Source of the DNA: Serinicoccus hydrothermalis | Lineage (GTDB): Bacteria > Actinomycetota > Actinomycetes > Actinomycetales > Dermatophilaceae | Direction of reading: 5' to 3' | Length of the DNA: 64,000 bases | Assembly (NCBI RefSeq): GCF_001685415.1 | Contig: NZ_CP014989.1 | Coordinates: forward strand, 3,162,001 to 3,226,000 | Part shown: in pieces, positions 37,801 to 49,339 of the stretch | How the letters are laid out: every line of letters starts with the position of its first letter | How positions within the stretch are numbered: position 1 is the stretch's first letter | The notes under the pieces: model-generated | The model's input: the letters and a program-made list of their open reading frames with translations, nothing else | Databases searched by the model: none | Told to the model about the DNA's origin: nothing | Made by a program: the position numbers and the translations under genes

Positions 37801-37841
37801 GAGGCGCAGGCCTTCGTCCCTGCCCCGCTCTGGAGATCGCA

Positions 37842-40800
37842 ATGACGCGTCCACTGCTCGCTGCCCTGCTCGGATCCACCCTGCTCGCCACCACGGCGAC
37901 CGCGGCCCTGCCCGCCGCGACGGCGGCGCCCGAACCGGACGCCGTCCGCACCGTGACCCTGGTCGGTGACCTGCAGAGCGAGCTCGGCTGCGCCGAGGAC
38001 TGGGCCCCGGCCTGCGAGAGCACCCGGCTCGCGGCGGTCGAGGGAAGCGACACGCTCTACCGCAGCACCTTCGAGGTTCCGGCGGGGAGGTGGGAGTACA
38101 AGGTGGCGCTCGACAGGGCGTGGGACGAGGCATACCCGGAGCAGAACCTCTCCTTCGAGGTGCAGGGGCCGGCCTCGCTGGAGTTCTCCTTCGACGACGA
38201 GGCCGACGAGCTGGGCCTGGTGCCCGTGCTCGCCGAGCAGGGCGAGGAGCAGGACGCCGCCCTCGCGGGGGAGAGCCTGCGCGCCCCGGTGACCCGCGAG
38301 CAGTTCTACTTCGTCATGGCCGACCGGTTCGCCAACGGGGACACGAGCAACGACCGGGCGGATCTCGGGGGCGACCGGCTGCAGCACGGCTTCGACCCCA
38401 CCGACAAGGGCTTCTTCCACGGCGGCGACCTCGCCGGGATCCAGGACCGGCTGGACTACATCGAGGGCCTGGGCACGACCGCCATCTGGCTGACCCCCAG
38501 CTTCAAGAACCGCCCGGTCCAGGGCTCCGGGGCCGACGCGAGCGCGGGTTACCACGGCTACTGGGTCACCGACTTCACCCAGATCGACCCGCACCTGGGG
38601 ACCAACGAGGAGATGCGGGCCCTCGTCGACGAGGCGCACGACCGCGGCATGAAGGTCTACTTCGACATCATCACCAACCACACCGCGGACGTCATCGACT
38701 ACGCCGAAGGGGAGTACGGCTACGTCGACAAGGAGACCGAGCCCTACCGCGACGCGGCCGGCAACGCCTTCGACGACCGCGACTACGTCAACAAGCCGTT
38801 CCCCCTGCTGGACCCCGAGACCTCCTTCCCCTACACACCCGTCTTCCGCAGCGAGGAGGACGCGGAGGTCAAGGTGCCGGGCTGGCTCAACGACCCGACG
38901 CTCTACCACAACCGGGGCGACTCCACCTTCGCCGGCGAGTCCAGCACCTACGGCGACTTCGTCGGCCTCGACGACCTCTTCACCGAGAACCCCGAGGTCG
39001 TCGACGGCATGGTCGACATCTACTCCACCTGGGCCGAGCTCGGCATCGACGGCTTCCGGATCGACACGGTCAAGCACGTCAACCTCGAGTTCTGGCAGGA
39101 GTTCAGCCCGCGCGTGCTCGAGGCGGCCCGGCAGGGCGACGAGGACTTCTTCATGTTCGGCGAGGTCTACGACAGCAACCCGGAGTACCTGTCCACGTTC
39201 TCGACCGAGGGCAAGCTGCAGGCCGTCATCGACTTCGGGTTCCAGGCCCGCTCGGTCGCCTTCGCCCGGGGTGCCGCCACGACCGACCTGCGGACGTTCT
39301 ACGCCCAGGACGACTACTACACCGACACCGACTCCAACGCCTACCAGCTGCCGACCTTCACCGGCAACCACGACATGGGACGTGCGGCCATGATGCTGGC
39401 CGACGACTACTCGGGGCAGGACCTGCAGGACCGGGTCGAGCTGACGAACGCCCTGATGTTCCTCACCCGCGGGCAGCCGGTCGTCTACTACGGCGACGAG
39501 CAGGGCTTCATCGGAGCCGGGGGCGACAAGGACGCACGGCAGGACATGTTCGCCACCCAGGTGGAGCAGTATGCGCAGGAGCCGGTGATCGGCGCCCCGT
39601 CCGGTTCGAGGGACCGCTACGACACGCGTCACCCGCTCTACCGCCAGATCGCCGTGCTCAGCGACCTCGTCGCCGCGCACCCGGCCCTGGCCGACGGCGC
39701 GCAGATCCACCGCTACGCCAGCGACGAGGCCGGGATCTACGCCTTCTCGCGCATCGACGCCGACGAGCAGGTGGAGTACCTCGTCGTCGCCAACAACTCC
39801 GAGGAGCCCCAGCGGGCCTCGCTGTCGACCTACAGCCCGAGGACGCTGTTCCACGCCCTCTACGGCGACAGGGGCCGGATCATCACCGGCTCCGAGGGGC
39901 GTCTCACGGTGGAGGTCGACCCGCTCTCGGTCGAGGTCTACCGTGCCGGGAGCGCGCTGCGGCCGCGACGCGAGGCGCCGGCCGTGACCCTGACCAGCCC
40001 CGCCGCGGGCGAGGTGGTCGGCGGCCGCGCCGAGATCGGCGCAGCGGTGCCGGAGAACGTCTTCGCCCAGGTCACCTACGCCTACCGCCCCGTGGGCGTG
40101 CAGGAGTGGTCCGTGCTCGGCACCGACGACAACGCCCCCTACCGTGTCTTCCACGACGTCAGCGGTATGCCGGAGGGCACCCTGCTGGAGTACCGCACCA
40201 TCCTGCGGGACCACTCGGGCAACGTCTCCGCGTCCTCGAGCTACGGCATCGTGGGCGAGCCGGGCAGCGGCGGCGGGGGCGGCGGGGTGGACCCCATCGG
40301 CCCGGTCGAGCAGCCCGACGCGGTGAGCGTCCCCGGCAGCCACAACGCCGTCATGGGGTGCCCCGGCGACTGGCAGCCCGACTGCGAGCAGGCCCAGCTC
40401 TCCCTGGACGCGGCGGACAGCGTGTGGAAGCGGACCTACGACGCCGGCACCATCCCGGCCGGGGACTACGAGTACAAGGCCGCGATCGACCGCTCCTGGG
40501 ACGAGAACTACGGCGCCGGCGGAGCGCCCGGCGGCGCCAACATCGCCTACACCGCCGACGGCGGGCCGGTGAGCTTCTACTACGAGCACGCCCGGCACTA
40601 CGTCACCTCCGACGCCGAGGGGCCGATCATCACCGCGCCCGGCTCCATGCAGAGCGAGCTGGGCTGCCCCGCCGACTGGTCGCCCGCGTGCATGGCCCCG
40701 TGGCTCATCGACCCGGACGGCGACGGCACCTACACCTACGCGACGACCCGCATCCCGGCCGGCAACTACGAGGTCAAGGCCGCCCACGGGCTCAGCTGGG

Positions 40801-43553
40801 ACGAGAGCTACGGGGAGGGCGGTGAGCCGGACGGGCCCAACATCGGCTTCTCCGTGCCCTCGGACGGGGTGCTGACCACCTTCAGCTACGAGCTGGAGAC
40901 CCATGTCCTCTCGGTGTCCACCTCGGAGGCGGGGGTCGCCCCCGACCTCACCTCGCAGCGCGCCTACTGGGTGAGCGACAACGTCGTCGCCTGGCCCGCC
41001 GACGGCGTCGGCGACCCGCAGCTGAGCGACTGGCGGATGCACTGGGCGGCCGACGGCGGCCTGGAGGTGGACGCGGAGGCGGTCACCGGTGGCGACTCCT
41101 CCGCCCTGACCTTCGAGCCCGACGGTCTGCCCGCCGCGGTGCTGGAGGACTTCCCGCACCTCGAGGGCTACCTGGCGCTGCGCCTGGACCGGCAGACCGC
41201 CCGCGCCGCGGAGGACATCCTCACCGGTCAGGTGGCGGTCGCGAGGTACGACGACCTGGGGCGGCTCGTCGACGCGACCGGGCTGCAGGTCCCCGGGGTC
41301 CTCGACGACCTGTATGCCGCGCGCGCGGCCGACGCCGACCTCGGCGTGAGCTGGCGCGGCTCGCGGCCCACGGTGCGGCTCTGGGCCCCGACGGCGCAGG
41401 ACGTCGACCTGCTGACCTGGCCGGCCGGCGGCTCCGGTGACCCGCGACGCGTGGAGATGCGTCGTGCCGCCGACGGGACCTGGTCGGCCGCCGGTCAGGC
41501 CTCGTGGTCCGGACGGGAGTACCTCTACGAGGTGGACGTCCTCGTGCCGTCGACGGGTGCGGTCGAGACCAACCGGGTCACCGACCCCTACTCGGTCGGC
41601 CTGACCCTCGACAGCGCGCGGTCGGTGCTCGTGGACCTGGACGACCGCCGCTGGCAGCCGCGGGTGTGGCGCACGGCGAAGGCCCCGACCCTCGAGGACG
41701 AGGTCGACCAGACCATCTACGAGCTGCACGTGCGCGACTTCTCCGTGGCGGACCCGGACGTCCCCGCCGAGCTGCGCGGGTCATACCTCGCCTTCGCCGA
41801 GGACGGCTACGGCCGGCGCCACCTGGAGGCGCTCGCGGACGCGGGGATGAACACCGTGCACCTGCTGCCCACCTTCGACATCGCCTCGATCCCCGAGGCC
41901 ACGGCGGACGCCGACGCGGTTCCCACGCCGGACTGCGACCTGGACGCGCTCCCGCCGGACAGCAGCGAGCAGCAGGCGTGCGTCATGGCGCAGGCCGACG
42001 CCGACCCCTTCAACTGGGGCTACGACCCGTGGCACTTCATGGCGCCGGAGGGCTCCTACGCGTCTACCACGGAGGCCGCCGACGGCGGTGCCCGCGTCGC
42101 CGAGTTCCGCACCATGGTCGGCGGGCTGCACGACGCCGGCCTGCGGGTGGTCCTGGACCAGGTCTTCAACCACACCGCGGAGTCGGGCCAGGGCGATCGG
42201 AGCGTGCTCGACAAGGTGGTGCCGGGCTACTACCACCGGCTGAACGACGTCGGGCAGGTGGAGACCTCCACCTGCTGCCAGAACGTCGCCACCGAGCACG
42301 CCATGGCGCAGAAGCTCATGGTCGACGCCGTGGTGCTGTGGGCGCGGGACTACAAGGTCGACGGCTTCCGCTTCGACCTCATGGGGCACCACAGCCGGGC
42401 CAACATGGAGGCGGTGCGGGAGGGGCTGGACGAGCTCACCCTGCGACGCGACGGGGTCGACGGCTCGCAGGTCACGCTCTACGGCGAGGGCTGGAACTTC
42501 GGCGAGGTCGCCGACAACGCGCGCTTCTACCAGGCCACCCAGGGCCAGCTGGACGGCACCTCGATCGGGACCTTCAACGACCGGCTGCGCGACGGCGTCC
42601 GGGGCGGCGGGCCCTTCGACGAGGACCCGCGCGCGGAGCGCGGCTTCGCCACCGGCGGCACGAGCGGCAACGACACCGACCTGGTCCAGCTGGGGCTGGC
42701 CGGCAACCTGCGCGACGTCGTGCTGCGCAGCCAGGAGACCGGGGAGGAGGTCACCGGCGAGGAGATCTCCTACAACGGTTCGCCCGCCGGGTATGCCGAG
42801 GACCCGGACGAGGTGGTCAACTACGTCGACGCGCACGACAACGAGACGATCTTCGACGCCCTGACCCTCAAGCTGCCCCGGGACACCACGATGGCCGACA
42901 GGGTGCGGATGAACACGCTGGCCCTGTCGACGACCACCCTGTCCCAGTCGATCAGCTTCTGGCACGCCGGCGCCGACCTGCTGCGCAGCAAGAGCCTGGA
43001 CCGCAACTCCTACAACAGCGGCGACTGGTTCAACGTGCTCGACTTCACGATGTCGGAGAACGGCTTCGGTCGGGGCCTGCCGCCCGCGGCCGACAACGAG
43101 GACACGTGGCCGATCATGCAGCCGCTGCTCGCCGACCCCGCGCTGCGGCCCGCCCCGGCGGACATCGAGCAGGCCTCCGCCATGGCCGCCGACCTGCTGC
43201 GGCTGCGCGCCTCGAGCGAGCTCTTCCGGCTCGGCGACCCCGAGCTCGTCGAGCAGAAGCTCACCTTCCCGGTCTCGGGGACCGAGCTGGGCGACGAGCA
43301 GGTCGTCGTCATGCGGGTGGACGACACGGTCGGTGCCGACGCCGACCCGGACCTGGACGGCCTCCTCGTCGTCTTCAACGCCCAGGACGAGCCGGTGGAC
43401 CAGGTGGTCCCCGGGCTCGAGGGTGCCGCGCTGGAGCTCTCGCCGGTGCAGGCGCAGGGCGCCGACCCGGTCGTGCGGGAGGCCACCTGGGACGCCGAGA
43501 GCGGCACCGCCCGGGTGCCCGCCCGGACCGTGGCGGTCTTCGTCCAGCCCTGA
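37842..43553 (+). CDS. Secreted alpha-amylase/pullulanase fusion (amylopullulanase)
   Basis: This very large protein (1903 aa) should degrade alpha-glucans outside the cell. Residues 1 to about 29 form a Sec signal peptide ending TAALPAATAA. An X25-type domain (about 37-125) precedes a GH13 alpha-amylase. The amylase catalytic residues are D408 (DGFRID), E441 (FGEVYD) and D511 (TGNHD). An Ig-like segment and a Gly linker lead to two more X25-type domains (about 827-1015). The second half is a pullulanase with a CBM48-like domain (RPTVRLWAPTAQDVDL, about 1168) and a GH13 domain: FNWGYDP, D1512 (DGFRFD), E1549 (YGEGW), D1666 (DAHDNE). It would cut alpha-1,4 and alpha-1,6 bonds. No cell-wall anchor is visible. 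The ATG follows CTGGAGATCGCA. Confidence 0.92.
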   Translation: MTRPLLAALLGSTLLATTATAALPAATAAPEPDAVRTVTLVGDLQSELGCAEDWAPACESTRLAAVEGSDTLYRSTFEVPAGRWEYKVALDRAWDEAYPEQNLSFEVQGPASLEFSFDDEADELGLVPVLAEQGEEQDAALAGESLRAPVTREQFYFVMADRFANGDTSNDRADLGGDRLQHGFDPTDKGFFHGGDLAGIQDRLDYIEGLGTTAIWLTPSFKNRPVQGSGADASAGYHGYWVTDFTQIDPHLGTNEEMRALVDEAHDRGMKVYFDIITNHTADVIDYAEGEYGYVDKETEPYRDAAGNAFDDRDYVNKPFPLLDPETSFPYTPVFRSEEDAEVKVPGWLNDPTLYHNRGDSTFAGESSTYGDFVGLDDLFTENPEVVDGMVDIYSTWAELGIDGFRIDTVKHVNLEFWQEFSPRVLEAARQGDEDFFMFGEVYDSNPEYLSTFSTEGKLQAVIDFGFQARSVAFARGAATTDLRTFYAQDDYYTDTDSNAYQLPTFTGNHDMGRAAMMLADDYSGQDLQDRVELTNALMFLTRGQPVVYYGDEQGFIGAGGDKDARQDMFATQVEQYAQEPVIGAPSGSRDRYDTRHPLYRQIAVLSDLVAAHPALADGAQIHRYASDEAGIYAFSRIDADEQVEYLVVANNSEEPQRASLSTYSPRTLFHALYGDRGRIITGSEGRLTVEVDPLSVEVYRAGSALRPRREAPAVTLTSPAAGEVVGGRAEIGAAVPENVFAQVTYAYRPVGVQEWSVLGTDDNAPYRVFHDVSGMPEGTLLEYRTILRDHSGNVSASSSYGIVGEPGSGGGGGGVDPIGPVEQPDAVSVPGSHNAVMGCPGDWQPDCEQAQLSLDAADSVWKRTYDAGTIPAGDYEYKAAIDRSWDENYGAGGAPGGANIAYTADGGPVSFYYEHARHYVTSDAEGPIITAPGSMQSELGCPADWSPACMAPWLIDPDGDGTYTYATTRIPAGNYEVKAAHGLSWDESYGEGGEPDGPNIGFSVPSDGVLTTFSYELETHVLSVSTSEAGVAPDLTSQRAYWVSDNVVAWPADGVGDPQLSDWRMHWAADGGLEVDAEAVTGGDSSALTFEPDGLPAAVLEDFPHLEGYLALRLDRQTARAAEDILTGQVAVARYDDLGRLVDATGLQVPGVLDDLYAARAADADLGVSWRGSRPTVRLWAPTAQDVDLLTWPAGGSGDPRRVEMRRAADGTWSAAGQASWSGREYLYEVDVLVPSTGAVETNRVTDPYSVGLTLDSARSVLVDLDDRRWQPRVWRTAKAPTLEDEVDQTIYELHVRDFSVADPDVPAELRGSYLAFAEDGYGRRHLEALADAGMNTVHLLPTFDIASIPEATADADAVPTPDCDLDALPPDSSEQQACVMAQADADPFNWGYDPWHFMAPEGSYASTTEAADGGARVAEFRTMVGGLHDAGLRVVLDQVFNHTAESGQGDRSVLDKVVPGYYHRLNDVGQVETSTCCQNVATEHAMAQKLMVDAVVLWARDYKVDGFRFDLMGHHSRANMEAVREGLDELTLRRDGVDGSQVTLYGEGWNFGEVADNARFYQATQGQLDGTSIGTFNDRLRDGVRGGGPFDEDPRAERGFATGGTSGNDTDLVQLGLAGNLRDVVLRSQETGEEVTGEEISYNGSPAGYAEDPDEVVNYVDAHDNETIFDALTLKLPRDTTMADRVRMNTLALSTTTLSQSISFWHAGADLLRSKSLDRNSYNSGDWFNVLDFTMSENGFGRGLPPAADNEDTWPIMQPLLADPALRPAPADIEQASAMAADLLRLRASSELFRLGDPELVEQKLTFPVSGTELGDEQVVVMRVDDTVGADADPDLDGLLVVFNAQDEPVDQVVPGLEGAALELSPVQAQGADPVVREATWDAESGTARVPARTVAVFVQP

Positions 43554-43562
43554 GCGGGCAGG

Positions 43563-43568
43563 CAGGAT
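43563..43568 (+). promoter_or_regulatory. -10 hexamer of a leaderless start (second pullulanase)
   Basis: CAGGAT ends 6 nt before the GTG at 43575. The 15-base context GGCAGGATGGGCGGG is the same as before truA. Confidence 0.4.
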
Positions 43569-43574
43569 GGGCGG

Positions 43575-46241
<2,667 letters not shown>

Positions 46242-46250
46242 CGGCCTGCC

Positions 46251-46811
46251 TCAGCCGGCCGCGCCGGGGGAGCGGGGGTCCACCGGCAGGGCGCAGGTGT
46301 AGACGACGACCCGCTTGGCGCTCGGGTTGCCCTGCCCCACCCGGCGGTAGCGCTCGAGCACCTCGAGCAGCTCGGCGCGCAGGGCGGTCAGCTGCTCGGT
46401 CGTGACCTGCACCGTGTGGTCCTCCAGGCCGCACGTCTGCCGCCAGAGCGGGTCCCACCGGTGCTGCTCGCCCAGCCAGTCCCGGGCGCGGTCCCCGAAG
46501 TGGGCGAGGTAGTCCAGCGCCAGCCAGTCCGCGGCCTCGGCGTCGTCCTCGTCGACGGGTTCGTCGTCGACCGGGTCGGTGGGCACGGTCTCGACCGCGC
46601 GCCAGACCCGGCGCCGCCCGGTGCCCGTCCCGGTGTCCTCGACGAGACCGACCTCGGCGAGCTTGCGCAGGTGGTAGGACGTGGCGCCGGTGTGCGTGCC
46701 GAGCGCCGTCGCCAGCTCGGTCCCGGTCGCCCGGCCGTGGACCCGCAGCTCGGCCAGGAGCCGGCTGCGCAGCGGGTGCGCGAGCGTCCGCAGCGCCGAC
46801 CTCTGCACCAC
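46251..46811 (-). CDS. ArsR-family winged-helix transcriptional regulator
   Basis: This is a probable DNA-binding repressor. The 186-aa product has an N-terminal helix-turn-helix domain: LRTLAHPLRSRLLAELRVHGRATGTELATALGTHTGATSYHLRKLAEVGLVED. The C-terminal part is acidic and then helical, with no Cys-rich metal site, so metal sensing is not supported. The GTG start is 1 bp after the stop of the AI-2E transporter gene, so the two form an operon. It converges on the pullulanase gene with 9 bp between stops. Confidence 0.82.
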   Translation of the reverse strand: MVQRSALRTLAHPLRSRLLAELRVHGRATGTELATALGTHTGATSYHLRKLAEVGLVEDTGTGTGRRRVWRAVETVPTDPVDDEPVDEDDAEAADWLALDYLAHFGDRARDWLGEQHRWDPLWRQTCGLEDHTVQVTTEQLTALRAELLEVLERYRRVGQGNPSAKRVVVYTCALPVDPRSPGAAG

Positions 46812-46812
46812 C

Positions 46813-47982
46813 TCAGGTCCCCTGCTCGAAGCTCTCCCGCGTGGTCTCCGCGGTCGCGGTGTCCGGGTTGGAGGCGAGGAAGGCGTTGACCCAGCGGGCG
46901 GCGGGGTCGGCGTCGATGAGCAGGGCCTTGACCAGGAGGGTGGCCGGGAGGGCGAGCAGGGCGCCGACCGGGCCGAGCACCCAGGCCCAGACGACGAGGG
47001 AGATGAAGGTGATCGTGGGGGTGACCCCGACCGCGTCGCCGGTGAACTTGGGCTGGATGAGGGACTGCATGACGAAGTTCAGCACGCTGTAGACGGCGAC
47101 GACGAGCAGGGCGTTGACCGGGCCGTTGGCGAGCAGGGCCACGATCGCGGGCGGCACGAGGCCGATGACGAAGCCGATGTTGGGGATGTAGTTGGTGAGG
47201 AAGGACAGCACGCCCCAGGCCAGGGCCAGCGGCACGCCCAGCCAGACCAGGGCGATCACGTCGAACAGGGCCACCATGAGGCCGAAGACCGTCGTGACGA
47301 CCCAGTAGCGCCGCACCCCGCGGGCGAAGCTCACCAGCGCGTGGGCGACGTTGGGGTGCTGGTCCTTGACCAGCGACAGGCGGCGCCCGGCGCTCAGCGT
47401 GTCGATCATGAGGAAGAAGATGACGATGGCGGTGGTCGTGAGCAGGCCGAGGATCCCACCGAGGTTGCTGAGGACGCCGCCGAGGGCACCGATGAGACGG
47501 CTCGGGTCGAGCGCCGACTCCAGCTGCTCGGTGAGCGTGTCCTGCTCCAGGCCGTAGCGCTCGAGCCAGGTGACGACGTCGGTGTAGATCTCGGTGTAGC
47601 GCTGGCGGTACTCGCGCGAGCTCAGCTCCTCCACCATGGCCGCCGCGGACCAGCCCAGGGCGGTGAAGAAGCCGATGAGGAAGGCGAAGATGGCGGTGCC
47701 GGTCACCAGCGCGGCGAGCGGCCCGGGGACCCGGAGGCGGATGAGCCAGCGCTGCAGCGGGAAGGCGGCCAGCACGAGGTTCAGCGCGAGGAAGACGGGG
47801 GCGACGTAGTCGCGCAGCTGGTGCAGGCCGAGCAGCACCGCGAAGGTCAGCGCGATGCCGAGCAGCACGAGCACCGCCCGCGGCCAGGGACGGGGTGCGA
47901 GAGGCGCAGGGGCGGGCGGGACGGCCTCGGCGGGGGAGCGGCGCTCGGGCTCGCGTCGGCGCAGGGAGGGCAGGATGGGCAC
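46813..47982 (-). CDS. AI-2E family transporter (PerM/YhhT-like membrane protein)
   Basis: The 389-aa product belongs to the PF01594 type of membrane proteins, some of which export small molecules or Na+. A Pro/Arg-rich N-terminus precedes about eight hydrophobic segments. Family-typical stretches are YVAPVFLALNLVLAAFPLQRWL, the LTNYIPNIGFVIGLVPPAIVALL region and VWAWVLGPVGALLALPATLLVKALL. It starts with GTG, with GAGAGGAGCACGCC upstream on the minus strand. Function in autoinducer transport is not implied by the name. A palindrome lies 48-66 bp upstream. Confidence 0.85.
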   Translation of the reverse strand: MPILPSLRRREPERRSPAEAVPPAPAPLAPRPWPRAVLVLLGIALTFAVLLGLHQLRDYVAPVFLALNLVLAAFPLQRWLIRLRVPGPLAALVTGTAIFAFLIGFFTALGWSAAAMVEELSSREYRQRYTEIYTDVVTWLERYGLEQDTLTEQLESALDPSRLIGALGGVLSNLGGILGLLTTTAIVIFFLMIDTLSAGRRLSLVKDQHPNVAHALVSFARGVRRYWVVTTVFGLMVALFDVIALVWLGVPLALAWGVLSFLTNYIPNIGFVIGLVPPAIVALLANGPVNALLVVAVYSVLNFVMQSLIQPKFTGDAVGVTPTITFISLVVWAWVLGPVGALLALPATLLVKALLIDADPAARWVNAFLASNPDTATAETTRESFEQGT

Positions 47983-48029
47983 GGCGTGCTCCTCTCGACG
48001 ACGAGAAGGCTAGTGCATGGCCGCGCTGC

Positions 48030-48048
48030 GTGCACAGTTTCTGTGCAC
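48030..48048. promoter_or_regulatory. Candidate operator in the AI-2E/rplM divergent region
   Basis: A perfect dyad, GTGCACAG-TTT-CTGTGCAC, lies 48 bp upstream of the transporter start and about 64 bp before the rplM -35 box. ArsR-type regulators bind dyads of this size, and such a regulator is the next gene in the operon. Confidence 0.5.
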
Positions 48049-48112
48049 AGAAGCGCTGTATGCACCTGCCCGTGACCGCGCATACCCGCGCTGACCTGCG
48101 ACGATGGTGAGT

Positions 48113-48141
48113 TTGGGGAGCCTCGTGGCCGCGGCTAGACT
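48113..48141 (+). promoter_or_regulatory. Probable rplM promoter
   Basis: TTGGGG (48113-48118) and TAGACT (48136-48141) are 17 bp apart. TAGACTGGAACAG is similar to other ribosomal promoters in the window. Confidence 0.6.
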
Positions 48142-48184
48142 GGAACAGTTGCCCAGAACCCGATTCCGCAAAGAAGGTAGGCGA

Positions 48185-48628
48185 ATGCGCACCTACTCCC
48201 CGAAGGCCGGTGACATCACCCGCGCCTGGCACGTGATCGACGCCACCGACGTCGTCCTCGGCCGGCTCGCGTCCCAGACCGCGACGCTGCTGCGTGGCAA
48301 GCACAAGACGATCTTCGCCCCGCACGTCGACACCGGTGACTTCGTCATCATCATCAACGCCGACAAGGTGGCCCTGACCGGCTCCAAGCTGGAGCAGAAG
48401 AAGGCCTACCGCCACTCCGGCTACCCCGGTGGGCTCAAGGCGCAGAGCTATGAGCAGATGCTCGAGAAGCACCCGACCCGGGCGGTGGAGAAGGCCGTGC
48501 GCGGCATGCTCCCCAAGAACGCCCTGGGCCGCCAGATGCTCTCCAAGCTCAAGGTGTATGCCGGCGACGCGCACCCGCACGCCGCGCAGAAGCCCGTCCC
48601 GTTCGAGATCTCCCAGGTCGCCCAGTAA
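48185..48628 (+). CDS. rplM: 50S ribosomal protein L13
   Basis: L13 is an early-assembly 50S protein. The 147-aa product starts [30 protein letters not shown], with the conserved [18 protein letters not shown] and [20 protein letters not shown] segments. The ATG at 48185 is preceded by AAGAAGGTAGGCGA. It heads the rplM-rpsI operon. Confidence 0.97.
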   Translation: MRTYSPKAGDITRAWHVIDATDVVLGRLASQTATLLRGKHKTIFAPHVDTGDFVIIINADKVALTGSKLEQKKAYRHSGYPGGLKAQSYEQMLEKHPTRAVEKAVRGMLPKNALGRQMLSKLKVYAGDAHPHAAQKPVPFEISQVAQ

Positions 48629-48644
48629 GGAAGCCGAAGGACCC

Positions 48645-49151
48645 ATGACTGTCAACGACATCGACACCACCGACGGCGACTTCGACGAGAACGCCGTCTC
48701 CGAGTACACCACCGAGTCGGCCCGCGGCGCGGAGGGCGCCTCCGCCGAGCGTCCGAGCGCCTCGGCCCCCGGCGCCGGCACCGGCCGTCGCAAGCAGGCC
48801 GTCGCCCGCGTGCGGATCGTCCCGGGCAGCGGCCAGTGGCGGATCAACGGCCGGACCCTGGCCGAGTACTTCCCGAACAAGGTGCACCAGCAGATCGCCG
48901 CCGAGGCCCTCACCCTGCTGGAGCTCGACGGCGCCTACGACGTCCTCGTGCGCGTGCACGGCGGTGGCCCCTCGGGCCAGGCCGGTGCCGTGCGCCTGGG
49001 CGTGGCCCGCTCGCTCAACGGCGTGGACACCGAGCTCAACCGTCCCGCCCTCAAGCGTGCCGGTCTGCTCACGCGTGACGCCCGCGTGCCCGAGCGCAAG
49101 AAGGCCGGCCTGAAGAAGGCGCGCAAGGCGCCGCAGTACAGCAAGCGCTGA
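48645..49151 (+). CDS. rpsI: 30S ribosomal protein S9 with acidic N-terminus
   Basis: S9 reaches the P-site tRNA with its C-terminal tail (APQYSKR). The core starts at [17 protein letters not shown] near residue 47. The 168-aa product therefore carries about 45 extra acidic and Ser/Thr-rich residues, as in other actinobacteria. The ATG follows GGAAGCCGAAGGACCC, 16 bp after rplM. Confidence 0.97.
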   Translation: MTVNDIDTTDGDFDENAVSEYTTESARGAEGASAERPSASAPGAGTGRRKQAVARVRIVPGSGQWRINGRTLAEYFPNKVHQQIAAEALTLLELDGAYDVLVRVHGGGPSGQAGAVRLGVARSLNGVDTELNRPALKRAGLLTRDARVPERKKAGLKKARKAPQYSKR

Positions 49152-49194
49152 CCCTGCGCGCCGACCGGCGCCCCGACCGGTCGAGCAGGGCCCA

Positions 49195-49229
49195 CGGCCC
49201 GTCCGGAGCACGGCTCCGGGCGGGCCGTC
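49195..49229 (+). terminator. Terminator after rpsI
   Basis: A 16-bp stem with one T-G wobble closes a 3-nt loop (ACG), 43 nt after the rpsI stop. Confidence 0.7.
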
Positions 49230-49339
49230 GGCGTCCCCGCGGGGGTCGGTGCCCGGCCCGCCTGCGCCGCGGGTGCGCGGCGGTGCGGCATACTGCCGTG
49301 TCAGCCCGAACGGGACGAGGACGAGGACGAGGACGACGA

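Noticed and set aside
37794-41729. A 1311-codon open frame on the minus strand opposite the amylopullulanase gene
   Set aside because: It is the antisense of a high-GC gene, where stop codons are rare. It has no family motif and is rich in Gly, Val, Asp, Leu and Arg, the usual sign of a shadow frame.
46813-47982. A quorum-sensing autoinducer-2 system
   Set aside because: The family name AI-2E does not establish this function, and no luxS or lsr genes are present nearby.
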